Part shown: piece by piece, positions 1 to 6,855 of the stretch | Numbering within the stretch: position 1 is the first letter of the stretch | Layout of the letters: the number at the start of each line of letters is the position of its first letter | Source: CAZQWJ01 sp964597265 | GTDB taxonomy: Bacteria > Patescibacteriota > 4484-211 > JAGQKX01 | DNA length: 64,000 bases | Direction: 5' to 3' | NCBI GenBank assembly: GCA_964597265.1 | Contig: CAZQWJ010000001.1 | Coordinates: 1-64,000, forward strand | Position numbers and translations under genes: made by a program | The notes under the pieces: model-generated | Seen by the model: only the letters and a program-made list of their open reading frames with translations | Databases searched by the model: none | Told to the model about the DNA's origin: nothing

Positions 1-5
1 AATAG

Positions 6-194
6 ACACGTGCCGGTCCAACCCACTCCATCAATACTTGTGGTTTTTCAAATTTTATCGGTGTATTGACATTCTCCGATCGAGAGGTAGGGGATGTTTC
101 TGCTGGCATATATCTTTACTGTAATACAGGCAGGGCAGGTACGCAAGTAGACATACCGGTAGATACGCTGACAGACAACAATTGGCGCGGTTAG
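6..194 (+). pseudogene. possible C-terminal remnant of an unidentified protein
   Basis: An open frame of 62 codons with protein-like composition ends at a TAG (192-194). It has an in-frame stop at 3-5 and no convincing start codon, so it is either a broken gene or the end of a frameshifted gene that continues left of the window. The product is not recognised. It lies in an AT-rich patch with other remnants. It could also be chance open frame. Confidence 0.25.
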
Positions 195-248
195 AACCTG
201 TTCTATCAATTCTCTCCAGGCCAAGCAGCAATTCGCCTTTAAACTATC

Positions 249-1082
249 CTACTGATTGTTTACTTCAACTTCATGGATATATTCATATGGTGTTAAGGAA
301 ACATAAAACCAAAGTGGGATAAATTTAACCGGAAAACTACCCACGTACGATTGTCTTTGACTATTATAAGTATAGACAGCTTTAATCTTGTTTATTACTC
401 CACTAAACCCAACCCATATTCTATGCGTAGGATACATCCTGCTGCTTTTGTAATTTGGATCTTTAGCCATGTGTTCAGGAAGAGGTGTCATGTTTAGAAT
501 TTTCTCCGGGAACGACACATACCAAAGCTTGGTTTCTTTGAAGTCCTCTTTAACTAATTTAGTTACAACTTCAGATACAACTATATGATCTGGATGTCCA
601 TACAAACCTGCTAAGTCATAGGTTAAAACCACATCTGGATTTATATCCTGCATTACTTGTTTTACTTCATTGGTTAGTTCAACTTTGTGTTCATCCACAG
701 CATTATCAGGGAAATCTAATTGTATTAACTTCTTAACCCCGTATATTTCAGAAGCATTTTTCGCTTCTTTAACTCGAATCTCTTTAAGCCCTTCATCATA
801 TATAGCATTCTCGTTACCTTTCTCGCCTTTAGTCAAAACAACCCAATAGATTTCAACTCCCTTTGCAGAGAGTTGGGATAACAAACCACCCATGCTTAAC
901 ACTTCGTCATCTGCATGAGGGAAGACGACTAAAACTCTCTTAGAGTCGATGAAGTGTTTTTTGATATTTTTGCTTGGTATTTTGAAGTCATTTGCAAAGA
1001 TAAACCCAAACACCCATAACGATAGTATTAATAGCAGAAGAATTCCGACGAGCATCATAACTATTCGAATAATAATAAACAC
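249..1082 (-). CDS. PIG-L family (LmbE-like) deacetylase, membrane anchored
   Basis: A 277-residue protein of the PIG-L/LmbE zinc-dependent N-deacetylase family, whose members remove acetyl groups from N-acetylglucosaminyl or similar sugar substrates. The metal-binding PHADDE motif is near residue 55 and a second HPDH motif near residue 165, both with the expected ligands. One hydrophobic segment (about residues 8-30) anchors it in the membrane. The first possible start is GTG at 1082; ATG codons at 1058 and 1055 are alternatives. The gene is more AT-rich than most of the window, stands alone, and lies on the 3' side of tRNA-Ser(GCT), which suggests horizontal acquisition. The natural substrate cannot be told. 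Confidence 0.85.
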   Translation of the reverse strand: MFIIIRIVMMLVGILLLLILSLWVFGFIFANDFKIPSKNIKKHFIDSKRVLVVFPHADDEVLSMGGLLSQLSAKGVEIYWVVLTKGEKGNENAIYDEGLKEIRVKEAKNASEIYGVKKLIQLDFPDNAVDEHKVELTNEVKQVMQDINPDVVLTYDLAGLYGHPDHIVVSEVVTKLVKEDFKETKLWYVSFPEKILNMTPLPEHMAKDPNYKSSRMYPTHRIWVGFSGVINKIKAVYTYNSQRQSYVGSFPVKFIPLWFYVSLTPYEYIHEVEVNNQ

Positions 1083-1194
1083 TTTTAAAGTATATCAAGT
1101 AATGAATCTACATTCTTTCAAAACCCGGTTAGAACCGTGTCAAAAAAGACAAAGAATTACAGATTTTAAGGAATAAAGCCTACTTCTTAATTGA

Positions 1195-1281
1195 AAAAGG
1201 AAAAAAGAGATTGCGTTAATTATTGATTTGTTAGAACCCGCAAAAAAGACCGAAATAGTAAGTAATTTACAAGATTACTAA
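1195..1281 (+). pseudogene. short coding remnant (28 codons)
   Basis: An open frame without a start codon ends at TAA 1279-1281 and reads like a protein C-terminus (LIIDLLEPAKKTEI). About 80 bases upstream another frame ends with a similar LEP-C-Q-K-R stretch before a stop at 1174-1176. The two may be diverged copies of the same gene end. With the AT-rich base composition this suggests decayed acquired DNA between the PIG-L gene and the tRNA. The evidence is weak. Confidence 0.2.
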
Positions 1282-1297
1282 CCTACTCAGTCAAGAT

Positions 1298-1386
1298 TGG
1301 CGGAGGAGGTGGGATTCGAACCCACGGACGGCTTACGCCGTCACGGTTTAGCAAACCGTTCCTTTGGGCCTCTCAGGCACTCCTCC
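1298..1386 (-). tRNA. tRNA-Ser (anticodon GCT)
   Basis: An 89-nt class II tRNA on the minus strand. The acceptor stem is GGAGGAG/CTCCTCC, the 3' CCA is encoded (complement of 1298-1300), the T arm reads GGTTCGAATCC, and a long variable arm is typical of serine tRNAs. The anticodon loop contains GCT, which reads AGC/AGT codons. Its 3' end faces the AT-rich left edge of the window, the usual side for island insertion. Confidence 0.95.
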
Positions 1387-1492
1387 TCACCCGATACGCA
1401 CACCATTATACTATGCTGTTTACCCAATAACCAATTGCTAATCCTCAAGAGAGTTGCTCCAAGATTACTTTTATGATACAAGTGTAAAGAAC

Positions 1493-2263
1493 ATGGATAA
1501 TCCCAATTCCACCACTATTACCATCAGCACTCCAGCAGCTATTATCATTGCCGGCGCTATTATTGGTATTGCTATTTACATGAGCAACACCAACACCCAG
1601 CCTGCCACCTCAACAACTAACACGCCTGTGGTTGGAGGCGATACGACCGTTCCCACACCACAACCTACCGTGGGCCCTATACAGGTAACGCTTGGCGACG
1701 ATCCAACACTTGGCAACCCTGACGCACCCGTTACAATGATCGAATTTAGTGATTATGAATGTCCTTTCTGCCAGCGGCATTATGAGAGTTCTTACGCGCA
1801 GCTTAAGGCAGACTTTATTGACACTGGAAAGGTAAAACTCGTCTTCCGCGATTTGCCACTACCATTCCACGAACCAATGGCTAGCAAAAACGCTATCGCC
1901 GCACATTGCGCACGAGAACAGGCTGGAGATGAAGGCTACTTTAGATATCACGACCAAATATTTGAACGCACTACCACTGGTGGAAACGGCATCACCGTTG
2001 AACAACTCTACGACATTGCCAGCGATCTTAATTTGGATCGAGCTGCGTTCCAGGAGTGTCTTGATGAAGACCGGTATGCGGACCGAGTCGCAGCAGACCT
2101 TGCGTATGCCGGCACTATTGGTATTTCCGCCACACCATCTTTTGTTCTGGGCCTCTCGACTGATGGTGATACTGTGACTGGTACCCCTATCATTGGTGCT
2201 CAAGCATACGCTACGTACATTAAACCTGCAATCGAAGCGCTTCTCGCTGAAGCAGGGTCCTAA
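1493..2263 (+). CDS. DsbA-like thioredoxin-fold thiol-disulfide oxidoreductase
   Basis: A 256-residue protein with an N-terminal membrane segment (about residues 12-32), a Thr/Pro-rich linker, and a DsbA/Thioredoxin_4 domain. The active site is C90-P-F-C93, and a TP motif near residue 213 is the expected cis-proline loop. It probably forms or shuffles disulfides in secreted proteins outside the membrane; the cysteine-rich secreted proteins of the type IV locus are plausible clients (inference). ATG 1493 is preferred over an upstream TTG at 1454. A candidate promoter is TTGCTC, 17 bases, TACAAG, ending 10 bases before the ATG. Confidence 0.88.
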   Translation: MDNPNSTTITISTPAAIIIAGAIIGIAIYMSNTNTQPATSTTNTPVVGGDTTVPTPQPTVGPIQVTLGDDPTLGNPDAPVTMIEFSDYECPFCQRHYESSYAQLKADFIDTGKVKLVFRDLPLPFHEPMASKNAIAAHCAREQAGDEGYFRYHDQIFERTTTGGNGITVEQLYDIASDLNLDRAAFQECLDEDRYADRVAADLAYAGTIGISATPSFVLGLSTDGDTVTGTPIIGAQAYATYIKPAIEALLAEAGS

Positions 2264-2303
2264 TCCCAGACGTCTTTACGCAAATACTTTGTGAGAATTG
2301 TGT

Positions 2304-3080
2304 ATGATTGATACGCATTGCCATTTGACTGACGAGCACCTTTTTGCTCAATTGCCCCATGTGATCCAGCGAGCGCACGAAGCGCATGTTACGTCTTTTG
2401 TTGTCCCTGGTCTAGATGTGGAATCATCCCAAAAAGCTGTTGAGATCGCCAACCAATATCCCTTTGTATATGCTGCAGCTGGTATGTATCCGAGCGAAGT
2501 GTATGGTACTGATTTGGCGCCTATTGAACATTTGCTTCAGGATCCTCGTGTTGTTGCTATCGGAGAGGTTGGATTGGATCACACATACGCTGAGGAGTTT
2601 CCGTTGGAAATACAATTAACGTGTTTGCGAGAGCAAATACATTTGGCAAGTAAGCACCAAAAAAGCCTCATCCTTCATAACAGAGGAACAACCACAGAAC
2701 TTCTTTCGCTCCTGGCACACTCATGGGATTCTACACTTGAAGGACGCACGGTATTTCACTGTTGTGAACCCGACGAAGAATTGTTGACATTTGCTAAAAA
2801 ACATCACGTGTACATCGGCGTAGATGGGGATATTACTTACCAACAAGCGAAGCAGGAGTTTCTGGCCCAGGTGCCTTTGGAGTTGTTAGTGCTGGAAACC
2901 GATGCGCCTTACCTGACCCCAGAACCAATACGTAGTGAAAAAAAGTTTCCAAACGAACCAACCAACCTCAAATATATTGCCCAAAAAGTCGCCGACATTT
3001 ACAATATATCTATTGAAGAACTGGATACAATAACCACCCAAAACGCACAAACGCTCTTTAACCTTTCTTCCATACAGTGA
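2304..3080 (+). CDS. tatD: TatD family metal-dependent hydrolase/DNase
   Basis: A 258-residue TIM-barrel hydrolase of the TatD family. It starts with the metal-binding MIDTHCHL motif, has the GEVGLD segment (near residue 92) that carries the Glu ligand, and ends the barrel with LETDAPYLTP (near residue 200). Family members are 3'-5' DNA/RNA exonucleases involved in DNA repair or turnover. ATG 2304 places the HxH motif at the N-terminus as usual; an upstream GTG at 2298 is possible. It converges with the esterase gene on the other strand. Confidence 0.92.
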   Translation: MIDTHCHLTDEHLFAQLPHVIQRAHEAHVTSFVVPGLDVESSQKAVEIANQYPFVYAAAGMYPSEVYGTDLAPIEHLLQDPRVVAIGEVGLDHTYAEEFPLEIQLTCLREQIHLASKHQKSLILHNRGTTTELLSLLAHSWDSTLEGRTVFHCCEPDEELLTFAKKHHVYIGVDGDITYQQAKQEFLAQVPLELLVLETDAPYLTPEPIRSEKKFPNEPTNLKYIAQKVADIYNISIEELDTITTQNAQTLFNLSSIQ

Positions 3081-4121
3081 TAGAACCTGATTCGGATGTG
3101 TACTCCAACGAAAATCCGCTGTCCACAGTAAGACGCTCTTTGAGGAGCTCTGTATATGATGCGGCAGTTTGGGTTCATGATCTTCCTCGTAGAAAATAGT
3201 TTTTATTGGTACATCGAGGTTTTCTAATCTTTCTGCGAGTTTTATGGAGTGTGCTTCCAAAGGGTCGCCGTTTCCTACTGTGATAAAAGCAGGAGGGAAA
3301 TCAGATGTCACATAATTTATTACAGATCCTGTCACAAATGCCTCGGAATTTTCAAAGTCCTTTTGTCCTGAATACGTCCAAAGTACATCACTGAATAGTT
3401 TTTTGGTAAAAATATTGAGTTTAAGCTCGGTCAAGAGAGAAGTATCATACGCACCATTAGCAAGGATAACTGCTTTCAACTGATTGCTTGAAGTAGATGG
3501 CTCTATATCCATTATTTCTCTGTACTCAGGGCTTGATATTACAGTTGCAAGTTGTGCCGCAATATGTGCACCTGCGGAGTTTCCGGCAATAATAATACGC
3601 TCTACGTCGATATTAAAACGTTCATAGTTGTTTGTTAAATAGGCTAATGCATCATTTATCTGGGATAACGGTACAGGATATTGTTTCTCAGGTGCCAGCG
3701 AATAGTTTACGGCTGCAACGATATAGTCTTCTGACGCCAGAATTTTAGAATAGTTAGCCACGCTTTTTTTATCTCCCAAAATCCATCCACCACCATGAAC
3801 CCAAACTATAAGAGGTAAGGCACTATCTGTTTTGTTTATGTCAGATGGGTAATATAGATCAAGATAGGCATCATTCTCATCTTCTCTATATTGAATGTCC
3901 AACATAGCCTCAACATTTGCAGGAACATATTGTTCTGATGTTTGGGATAATTGTTCGGAATATCTATTAGAAAGAAAGCGTAGTAGAAATACACTTGGCC
4001 GGGGGCTTATTAATGGGGCAATGATAAGAATACACAGTGCTAGAGAGACTATTGCAATTCCAATTCTTATAATTTTCTTTTTACTAATCACAGGAAATTT
4101 TTTTGACTGTTCTCCACACAT
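3058..4121 (-). CDS. alpha/beta hydrolase (HSL/BD-FAE-like esterase), probable frameshift near the 3' end
   Basis: An esterase of the alpha/beta-hydrolase fold with an N-terminal membrane segment (about residues 17-38). The oxyanion motif HGGG is at 109-112, the nucleophile elbow GNSAG has Ser182, and likely triad partners are Asp286 (GNGDP) and His315 (EEDHEP). The uninterrupted frame runs on to 2886, deep inside tatD, with a tail that does not look coding. Shifting frame near 3158-3163, just after LPH, gives a charged, protein-like C-terminus ending at TAA 3058-3060, so the overlap with tatD drops to 23 bases. This is either a genuine C-terminal frameshift or a one-base assembly error. The catalytic residues all lie before the break. 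Confidence 0.8.
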
Positions 4122-4208
4122 AGGTATTAGTGTTTTACATTAATACTATTCTACCTAGAAGTACAAGAGAAACCAGTCAGCTTATCTCTTTGTACTACTC
4201 CTGTAATT

Positions 4209-4295
4209 TGGCGGAGGGGGTGGGATTCGAACCCACGAGGGCGTTAACCCACTGGTTTTCAAGACCAGCGCCTTAAACCGCTCGGCCACCCCTCC
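4209..4295 (-). tRNA. tRNA-Ser (anticodon TGA)
   Basis: An 87-nt class II tRNA on the minus strand. The acceptor stem is GGAGGGG/CCCCTCC with an encoded CCA (complement of 4209-4211). The T arm is GGTTCGAATCC, there is a long variable arm, and the anticodon loop CTTGAAA gives anticodon TGA, which reads TCA and probably TCG/TCT. A 38-bp copy of its 5' half lies 128 bp away on its upstream side. Confidence 0.95.
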
Positions 4296-4315
4296 ATACC
4301 TTAATGTTAATGGTT

Positions 4316-4380
4316 TTTCCCGCTACGCGGGATTAATTCGACTAGCAAAAAATCTCGCTACGCTCATTTTTTACAGTACT
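4316..4380. repeat. two small hairpins between the tRNA-Ser and its half copy
   Basis: The stretch holds CCCGC-TAC-GCGGG at about 4320-4332 and an A6/T6-flanked element around CTCGCTACGCTC at about 4350-4375. The two share CGCTACGC, so they may be related short palindromic repeats. They could also act as weak terminators. No gene is seen here. Confidence 0.4.
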
Positions 4381-4387
4381 CATTTAA

Positions 4388-4425
4388 CAAGACCAGCGCC
4401 TTAAACCGCTCGGCCACCCCTCCAT
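4388..4425 (-). repeat. 38-bp direct repeat of the 5' half of tRNA-Ser(TGA)
   Basis: Bases 4388-4425 are identical to 4260-4297 and in the same orientation. The copy covers the tRNA from just outside the acceptor end through the D arm to the first anticodon base and then stops. It lacks the T arm and 3' end, so it cannot be a functional tRNA. It could be the scar of a tandem duplication or of site-specific recombination within the anticodon loop. Confidence 0.85.
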
Positions 4426-4457
4426 GGATGTGACCTTGCCCGCTATTGTACTGTATT

Positions 4458-4997
4458 TTAGGCCTTCTTCAAAGCCACCTCGTGCAGGACAGTGTATTTG
4501 GGACCATATGGCGTCAAGACGCTTTTTATAATACATACCGTAGTCACACGACATGTTCCCACTGGATACTCAGTAAAGCATACCTGTTGCAGGATATCCG
4601 CACGTGTTGTTGGTGAATGTTTGACCCGTGCCAATGTCGCATGTGGTGAAGAAAACCTGCCGCCAACCAATTTGGTTATGGTATGCGCAAGCGACTCCAA
4701 CGGAACTTTGCCTTGCAAAATATCAACCGCAAGGACCTGCGGATGTTTACTCTCTGGGAGCAACAGAATATTACCCAGTTGTATGTCAAACGGCCGACCC
4801 GTAAGCTGGCTCTCCAGCTTGGCATGTGTGGCTTGTACCTGCTCTGGCGTACACTCCCCAAGAAAACAAACAGTCAGATGAAAATTCTCCTTCTCCACCC
4901 ATTTGCAATGAATCGGCAACTGCTGCAGCTTCTCTTGCAAAAGAAACAGGTTGTTGCGTATGTCATCTGGTAATGTAATTGCAATGAATAATCGCAT
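4458..4997 (-). CDS. thpR: RNA 2',3'-cyclic phosphodiesterase (2'-5' RNA ligase family)
   Basis: A 179-residue member of the 2H phosphoesterase superfamily, which hydrolyses RNA 2',3'-cyclic phosphates. Both HxT motifs are present: HLT at 40-42 and HAT at 119-121, and the length is normal for the family. It begins 27 bases downstream of comF on the same strand. A TATAAT box lies 13 bases before its ATG, so it may have its own promoter. The physiological substrate in bacteria is not well defined. Confidence 0.9.
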   Translation of the reverse strand: MRLFIAITLPDDIRNNLFLLQEKLQQLPIHCKWVEKENFHLTVCFLGECTPEQVQATHAKLESQLTGRPFDIQLGNILLLPESKHPQVLAVDILQGKVPLESLAHTITKLVGGRFSSPHATLARVKHSPTTRADILQQVCFTEYPVGTCRVTTVCIIKSVLTPYGPKYTVLHEVALKKA

Positions 4998-5024
4998 GCG
5001 TACGAATCTGATTATAAATCATTC

Positions 5025-5726
5025 CTACACCCCTCTGGCCAAGGTGATCCCCCACACTGTCTCAGCTCCAGTCTGCTTCAATACTTTGGCGCATTCTTGC
5101 AGTGTGGCGCCGGTCGTCCACACATCATCAATCAATAACACAAATCTCGGGCTCTGTTCACTGCTGGTAAATGCAAACGCACCTTTCAAATTCTTGAGCC
5201 GCTCGTGGCGGGTCAGATCTTTTTGCGGCAATGTAGGTCCTGCCTTTCGTATGAGCGAATAATCAGTCTTATACGAAAAAATTCCAGCAACAATATCCGC
5301 AACACGCTGTGCCGTATTATAACCTTTGAACCGTTGTTCGATCCAATACATGGGTACACACGTAACCATGGGCGGCTGCATGGCGTGTGCTTCCCAAATC
5401 GGCTCTTCGATTTCGTCAATTAGATAGCGTTCCATGGCCCTAACGAGTATAGGCTCCAATTTGTACACCCCACGCCGTTTATAAAATTCCAACATTGACT
5501 TGATCACGCCATCATATTGGGCAATGGCTATATGCCCATCCAGGGCAGACGATTTTTCACATCGTGTATGTACCAGCCCGTGCAACGAAGGTTTGCCACA
5601 GGACACTGCAGGACAATATTGTTTTGTACAAAAAGAGATTTTGGCAAAGCACTCATCACACACATACGAACCAAACTGTTTGCGGCAATGAACACAACGT
5701 TGCGGGAAAAGAAGCGGGGCAAGCAT
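5025..5726 (-). CDS. comF: ComF family phosphoribosyltransferase-like protein
   Basis: A 233-residue ComF-type protein. Paired Cys motifs (CVHC, CDEC and further Cys) form the N-terminal zinc-finger-like region, and the C-terminus has the PRPP-binding loop (LLIDDVWTTGAT). ComF helps natural transformation by handling incoming single-stranded DNA, which may matter for a symbiont that recycles environmental DNA (inference). ATG 5726 is chosen over TTG 5744. A TATAAT box at 5733-5738 lies inside the longer frame exactly 6 bases before the ATG, so a transcript from it would begin at or near the ATG. Confidence 0.85.
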   Translation of the reverse strand: MLAPLLFPQRCVHCRKQFGSYVCDECFAKISFCTKQYCPAVSCGKPSLHGLVHTRCEKSSALDGHIAIAQYDGVIKSMLEFYKRRGVYKLEPILVRAMERYLIDEIEEPIWEAHAMQPPMVTCVPMYWIEQRFKGYNTAQRVADIVAGIFSYKTDYSLIRKAGPTLPQKDLTRHERLKNLKGAFAFTSSEQSPRFVLLIDDVWTTGATLQECAKVLKQTGAETVWGITLARGV

Positions 5727-5770
5727 CTTATGATTATAGAGCAAAATAAAACACCCTATATATCAAAAAA

Positions 5771-5791
5771 CCCCGATCCGAAGATCAGGGG
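5771..5791 (-). terminator. rho-independent terminator of tmRNA
   Basis: On the minus strand a hairpin with a CCCC/GGGG base, GATC/GATC upper stem, one bulged base and a 4-base loop is followed by a run of T. It starts just after the encoded CCA of the tmRNA and separates it from comF. T runs on both sides could make it bidirectional. Confidence 0.85.
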
Positions 5792-5795
5792 TTTT

Positions 5796-6207
5796 TGGTG
5801 GAGATGGCGGGAATCGCACCCGCGTCCGGTTAGATTACAGTCCATTTAGATATACAAGCTTCTCTAGAAAACTAGAAAGATAACGTGATAAATCCACGTG
5901 ACTAATGATACAAAATGAACCCGCTAGTCAGAACAAAGCTCACCCGTCCTCGTGTGTATAACACCCACCTCGGACCTACGAGGAAAAACCCGTGTGGATG
6001 TCACACAAAAGTTTAGGCAAATGCAGGAACAGCAAAAGCTGTTGCAATGTTGTCAAACGTCTGTGTGATGGCATTTTTAATTTTGCCGTTTGTATGTTTT
6101 GACCGTTCCAACACCAATGTAGGCTTGCGCTGGACATTAGTGAAGCGAGTGGTCGCCTCGGCTTGCCAAATGATAAAGTGCTCTACCGTCGAATCTAGGT
6201 CATCCCC
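5796..6207 (-). ncRNA. ssrA: transfer-messenger RNA (tmRNA)
   Basis: A 412-nt one-piece tmRNA. The 5' end GGGGATGACCTAGATTCGACGG matches the conserved tmRNA start, and the 3' end carries a T arm (GGTGCGATTCC) and encoded CCA. The first seven and last seven stem bases pair (GGGGATG with CATCTCC). The tag reading frame ends at TAA 6013-6015 with the hydrophobic sequence AFAVPAFA. The resume codon is probably the GGC or GCC 18 to 24 codons upstream; I cannot fix which. With SmpB, encoded just upstream, it rescues stalled ribosomes and marks the unfinished protein for proteolysis. Confidence 0.95.
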
Positions 6208-6220
6208 ATGCATTCTGCTT

Positions 6221-6253
6221 TTGATATCAAGGATATCACGCATTGCGTGATAT
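6221..6253. promoter_or_regulatory. paired palindromes upstream of tmRNA
   Basis: A perfect inverted repeat with 10-bp arms and a single central base (6233-6253) and a second 10-bp palindrome TTGATATCAA (6221-6230) lie 14 bases upstream of the tmRNA 5' end. A TAAAAT-like box overlaps the distal arm on the minus strand. No T run follows, so an operator or processing hairpin is more likely than a terminator. The function is unproven. Confidence 0.45.
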
Positions 6254-6300
6254 TTTACCACTAAAATACCCCAAAATCAAGCCTTTTCCGTGAATATTCC

Positions 6301-6747
6301 TCACCGACCAACCCCCTTCAATTCCCGCTGTGCTTGGCGATCTTGGGCTTTGCGTTTTTTGGCAAGGCCTTGTTCGAATTTTTTCTTACCTTTGGCCAGG
6401 GCGATCTCCAGTTTGATTAGGTTTCTGGTCGTATACACTCGTACTGGCACCACTGCTACATTTTTGGCAGCCACTTGATGGAGGATTTTGTCTATCTCCT
6501 GCCGGTGCAGGAGCAGTCGCCGACTGCGTGTAGGCTCTGTCTCACCCGTATGTGTGTCCAGCGGAGAAATGAGTGCATTCACCAGAAAAAACTGGCCGCC
6601 GATAGGTTTGATATAGCTGCCCTTAAAGTCAACTCTGCCCTGTTTGAGCGCAGTTACCTCCCAGCCATATAGCTCCAGACCGGCCTCGAAGCGATCCAAT
6701 AAAAAATATTTGAACTTTGCATCCTGGTTGTATTTGAGCGTCGGCAT
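6301..6747 (-). CDS. smpB: SsrA-binding protein SmpB
   Basis: A 148-residue SmpB, the partner of tmRNA in trans-translation. It has the conserved oligonucleotide-binding beta-barrel (YFLLDRFEAGLELYGWEV near residue 16) and a basic C-terminal tail (KKRKAQDRQAQRELK) that enters the empty mRNA channel. The normal family length is about 150. It lies directly upstream of ssrA on the same strand. A TATAAT box (6756-6761) ends 8 bases before the ATG, so the mRNA is nearly leaderless. Confidence 0.96.
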   Translation of the reverse strand: MPTLKYNQDAKFKYFLLDRFEAGLELYGWEVTALKQGRVDFKGSYIKPIGGQFFLVNALISPLDTHTGETEPTRSRRLLLHRQEIDKILHQVAAKNVAVVPVRVYTTRNLIKLEIALAKGKKKFEQGLAKKRKAQDRQAQRELKGVGR

Positions 6748-6792
6748 ACCTCTGTATTATAGATTATTCTCGAAAAATCGAACCCGTCATCC

Positions 6793-6840
6793 CAACCTAC
6801 ACTATTGTCATCCCGACCGCAGCGGAGGGATCTGATCCTA
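6793..6840. repeat. short dispersed palindromic repeat (GTCATCCC type)
   Basis: The stretch has a GTCATCCC...GGGAT palindrome with CGCAGCGG in the centre, preceded by a second partial GTCATCCC. The pattern resembles the extragenic palindromic repeats common in many bacterial genomes. It fills the gap between smpB and the gene ending at 6856. Confidence 0.5.
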
Positions 6841-6855
6841 CCCAAGTAGATTTCT

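Noticed and set aside
2886..3057. C-terminal extension of the esterase frame into tatD
   Set aside because: It is opposite conserved tatD sequence, its composition is not protein-like, and a frameshift gives a better end at 3058.
4388..4425. A second serine tRNA
   Set aside because: Only the 5' half is present; the T arm, variable arm and 3' end are missing.
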